Shown: positions 13,099-14,116 of the stretch, piece by piece | Layout of the letters: each line of letters begins with the position of its first letter | Position numbering within the stretch: the first letter of the stretch is position 1 | NCBI GenBank assembly: GCA_022576105.1 | Contig: JACZRM010000020.1 | Location: 1-14,116, forward strand | Direction: 5' to 3' | From: Chloroflexota bacterium | Lineage (GTDB): Bacteria; Chloroflexota; Dehalococcoidia; UBA3495 | Length of the DNA: 14,116 nucleotides | Notes under the pieces: generated by a model | Databases searched by the model: none | What the model was told of the DNA's origin: nothing | The model's input: only the letters and a program-made list of their open reading frames with translations | Program-made: the position numbers and the translations under genes

Positions 13099-14116
13099 AC
13101 CGCCACCTCTTCGTTCCAATCCAGCATTATGATACTAACTCGGGCGCCGGCAGCTTTGCTTGGCTCGTCTGCCGGACATATCGCCAGGCCGTTGGCCCGG
13201 GACATGGAAGTCAAAATATTAGACCCTTGCGGTCCGGTGGGAGTGGCGTAATAGACACCCTCTCGAAACTCCACCTCCACCCTGGCGTACACCCGGCGGC
13301 CGTCGCCGTTGTAAATAGGGCCGGTCAGAACGCCTTCTACCATGGGGCGCGCCAACGCCCCTCGGCCCAGCATGGTAGAAATTGCCGGGCGGCCAAACAT
13401 TTCAAAGGCCACCATCGCGCTCACTGGATTTCCGGGTAGTCCAAGCAATGGCACCGATTTTTGACCGGAGTAATTCAACCGCCCAAAGGCCAGGGGTTTG
13501 GCCGGGCGCATCCGCACCGACCAGAAGTTCATGTCGCCCTGTTGGGTCAAGACATCTTTTACGATATCGTAGTCGCCTTTGGATACCCCAGCCGACGTGA
13601 TCAGCAGGTCCGAACCGGCGACCTGTTCCAATTTGCGATGCAGGTCTTCCAGGTTGTCCCGGGCTATTCCCAAGACGCGGGGTATCCCGCCGGCTGAAAT
13701 TACCGAAGCGGCCACGCCGGAGCTGTTGGCATCGTAGATTTTCCCCGGGCCCAAGGGCTGGCCCTCGGATTCCAGTTCATCCCCGGTCGACAGTATCGAC
13801 ACCACCGGTCGCCGGATAACCCTGGCCTGGCTCAGTCCCAAGGAAGCCAGTACCCCGACTTCGGCGGCTCGGACCACAGTGCCCGCGGTCAACACCAACT
13901 GCCCTTCTTGCACGTCTTCCCCGGCTGGGCGCACGTTGCAATAGATTGGAAGGTCGGCCTGAATGCCGATTTCGTCCAGGGTCTTGCCCGACTTTCGCCG
14001 CTCAACCTCGTCGGTCTCTTCAAAGGGAATGACCGTGTCAGCCCCATCCGGGACTGGGGCGCCGGTCATAATCCGAATGGCGGTACCAGGTGTAACCCTC
14101 TGGGATGACACATGCC
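13095..14116 (-). CDS. moeA: Molybdopterin molybdotransferase MoeA, 5' end beyond window
   Basis: MoeA inserts molybdate into adenylated molybdopterin in the last step of molybdenum cofactor synthesis. The 340 codons visible lack roughly the first 60-80 residues: the frame stays open to the window edge through a His codon before the GTG at 14111. Counting from that GTG, family motifs are TPGTAIRIMTGAPVPDGAD (7-25), ILSTGDEL (106-113), IYDANS (125-130), TSAGVSKGDYDIVKDVL (172-188), MRPAKPLAFG (201-210), and LLGLPGNPVSAMVAFEMF. The C-terminal MoeA domain follows. The family usually has 390-420 residues. The TGA (13097..13095) overlaps the next gene's ATG. A MoeA paralogue acting with a specific molybdo- or tungsto-enzyme is possible; the window shows no such enzyme. 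Confidence 0.95.
   Translation of the reverse strand, partial: HVSSQRVTPGTAIRIMTGAPVPDGADTVIPFEETDEVERRKSGKTLDEIGIQADLPIYCNVRPAGEDVQEGQLVLTAGTVVRAAEVGVLASLGLSQARVIRRPVVSILSTGDELESEGQPLGPGKIYDANSSGVAASVISAGGIPRVLGIARDNLEDLHRKLEQVAGSDLLITSAGVSKGDYDIVKDVLTQQGDMNFWSVRMRPAKPLAFGRLNYSGQKSVPLLGLPGNPVSAMVAFEMFGRPAISTMLGRGALARPMVEGVLTGPIYNGDGRRVYARVEVEFREGVYYATPTGPQGSNILTSMSRANGLAICPADEPSKAAGARVSIIMLDWNEEVAV

Noticed and set aside
1..14116. tRNA or rRNA genes
   Set aside because: No cloverleaf-like or rRNA-like stretch was recognised in any intergenic gap by eye; a covariance search was not possible.

Overview
The window is a stretch of bacterial chromosome at roughly 55-65% GC over most of its length. 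Gene content and protein style point to Chloroflexota, possibly a Dehalococcoidia or SAR202-like lineage: a zinc-module DnaX, a bacterial PAC2-family protein, a stand-alone biotin carboxylase plus carrier protein, and two small lineage-type proteins I cannot name. That placement is an inference; no rRNA or other phylogenetic marker was tested.

Layout. (1) Positions 102-2098, minus strand: biotin carboxylase (accC) followed by an overlapping biotin carboxyl carrier protein. (2) 2380-7854, minus strand: a tightly packed DNA replication, repair and RNA-maturation operon read right to left as ybeY, dnaX, ybaB, a TPR-like gene, a PIN-domain gene, recR, recO. Most junctions overlap or are a few bases apart. 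A candidate promoter and a perfect 14-bp palindrome lie at its head. The TPR-like/PIN pair has visibly lower GC than its neighbours and splits the usual ybaB-recR neighbourhood; it looks like an acquired toxin-antitoxin-like cassette captured in the operon. (3) 8022-10982, plus strand: an acidic hypothetical protein, an amidohydrolase/deacetylase-type metallohydrolase and a PAC2-family protein, separated by palindromic intergenic repeats. One of these is a 232-bp MITE-like element with 14-bp perfect terminal inverted repeats. (4) 11307-12623, plus strand: the infC-rpmI-rplT translation operon with a promoter, a strong Shine-Dalgarno and an ATA start codon for IF-3, a TTG start for L20, and a terminator that works in both directions. 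(5) 12661-14116, minus strand: the 3' part of a MoeA-type molybdenum cofactor gene, cut by the window edge, overlapping by 4 bases with a small hypothetical gene.

How the genes work together. RecR and RecO form the RecFOR loader for RecA. DnaX is the clamp-loader ATPase, YbaB a nucleoid-associated protein, and YbeY an RNase for rRNA maturation and quality control. Their co-transcription is a familiar housekeeping theme. The less ordinary parts are the captured PIN cassette, the operator-like palindrome at the operon head, the ATA start of infC and the MITE-like element. I saw no tRNA, rRNA, CRISPR array or complete insertion sequence.
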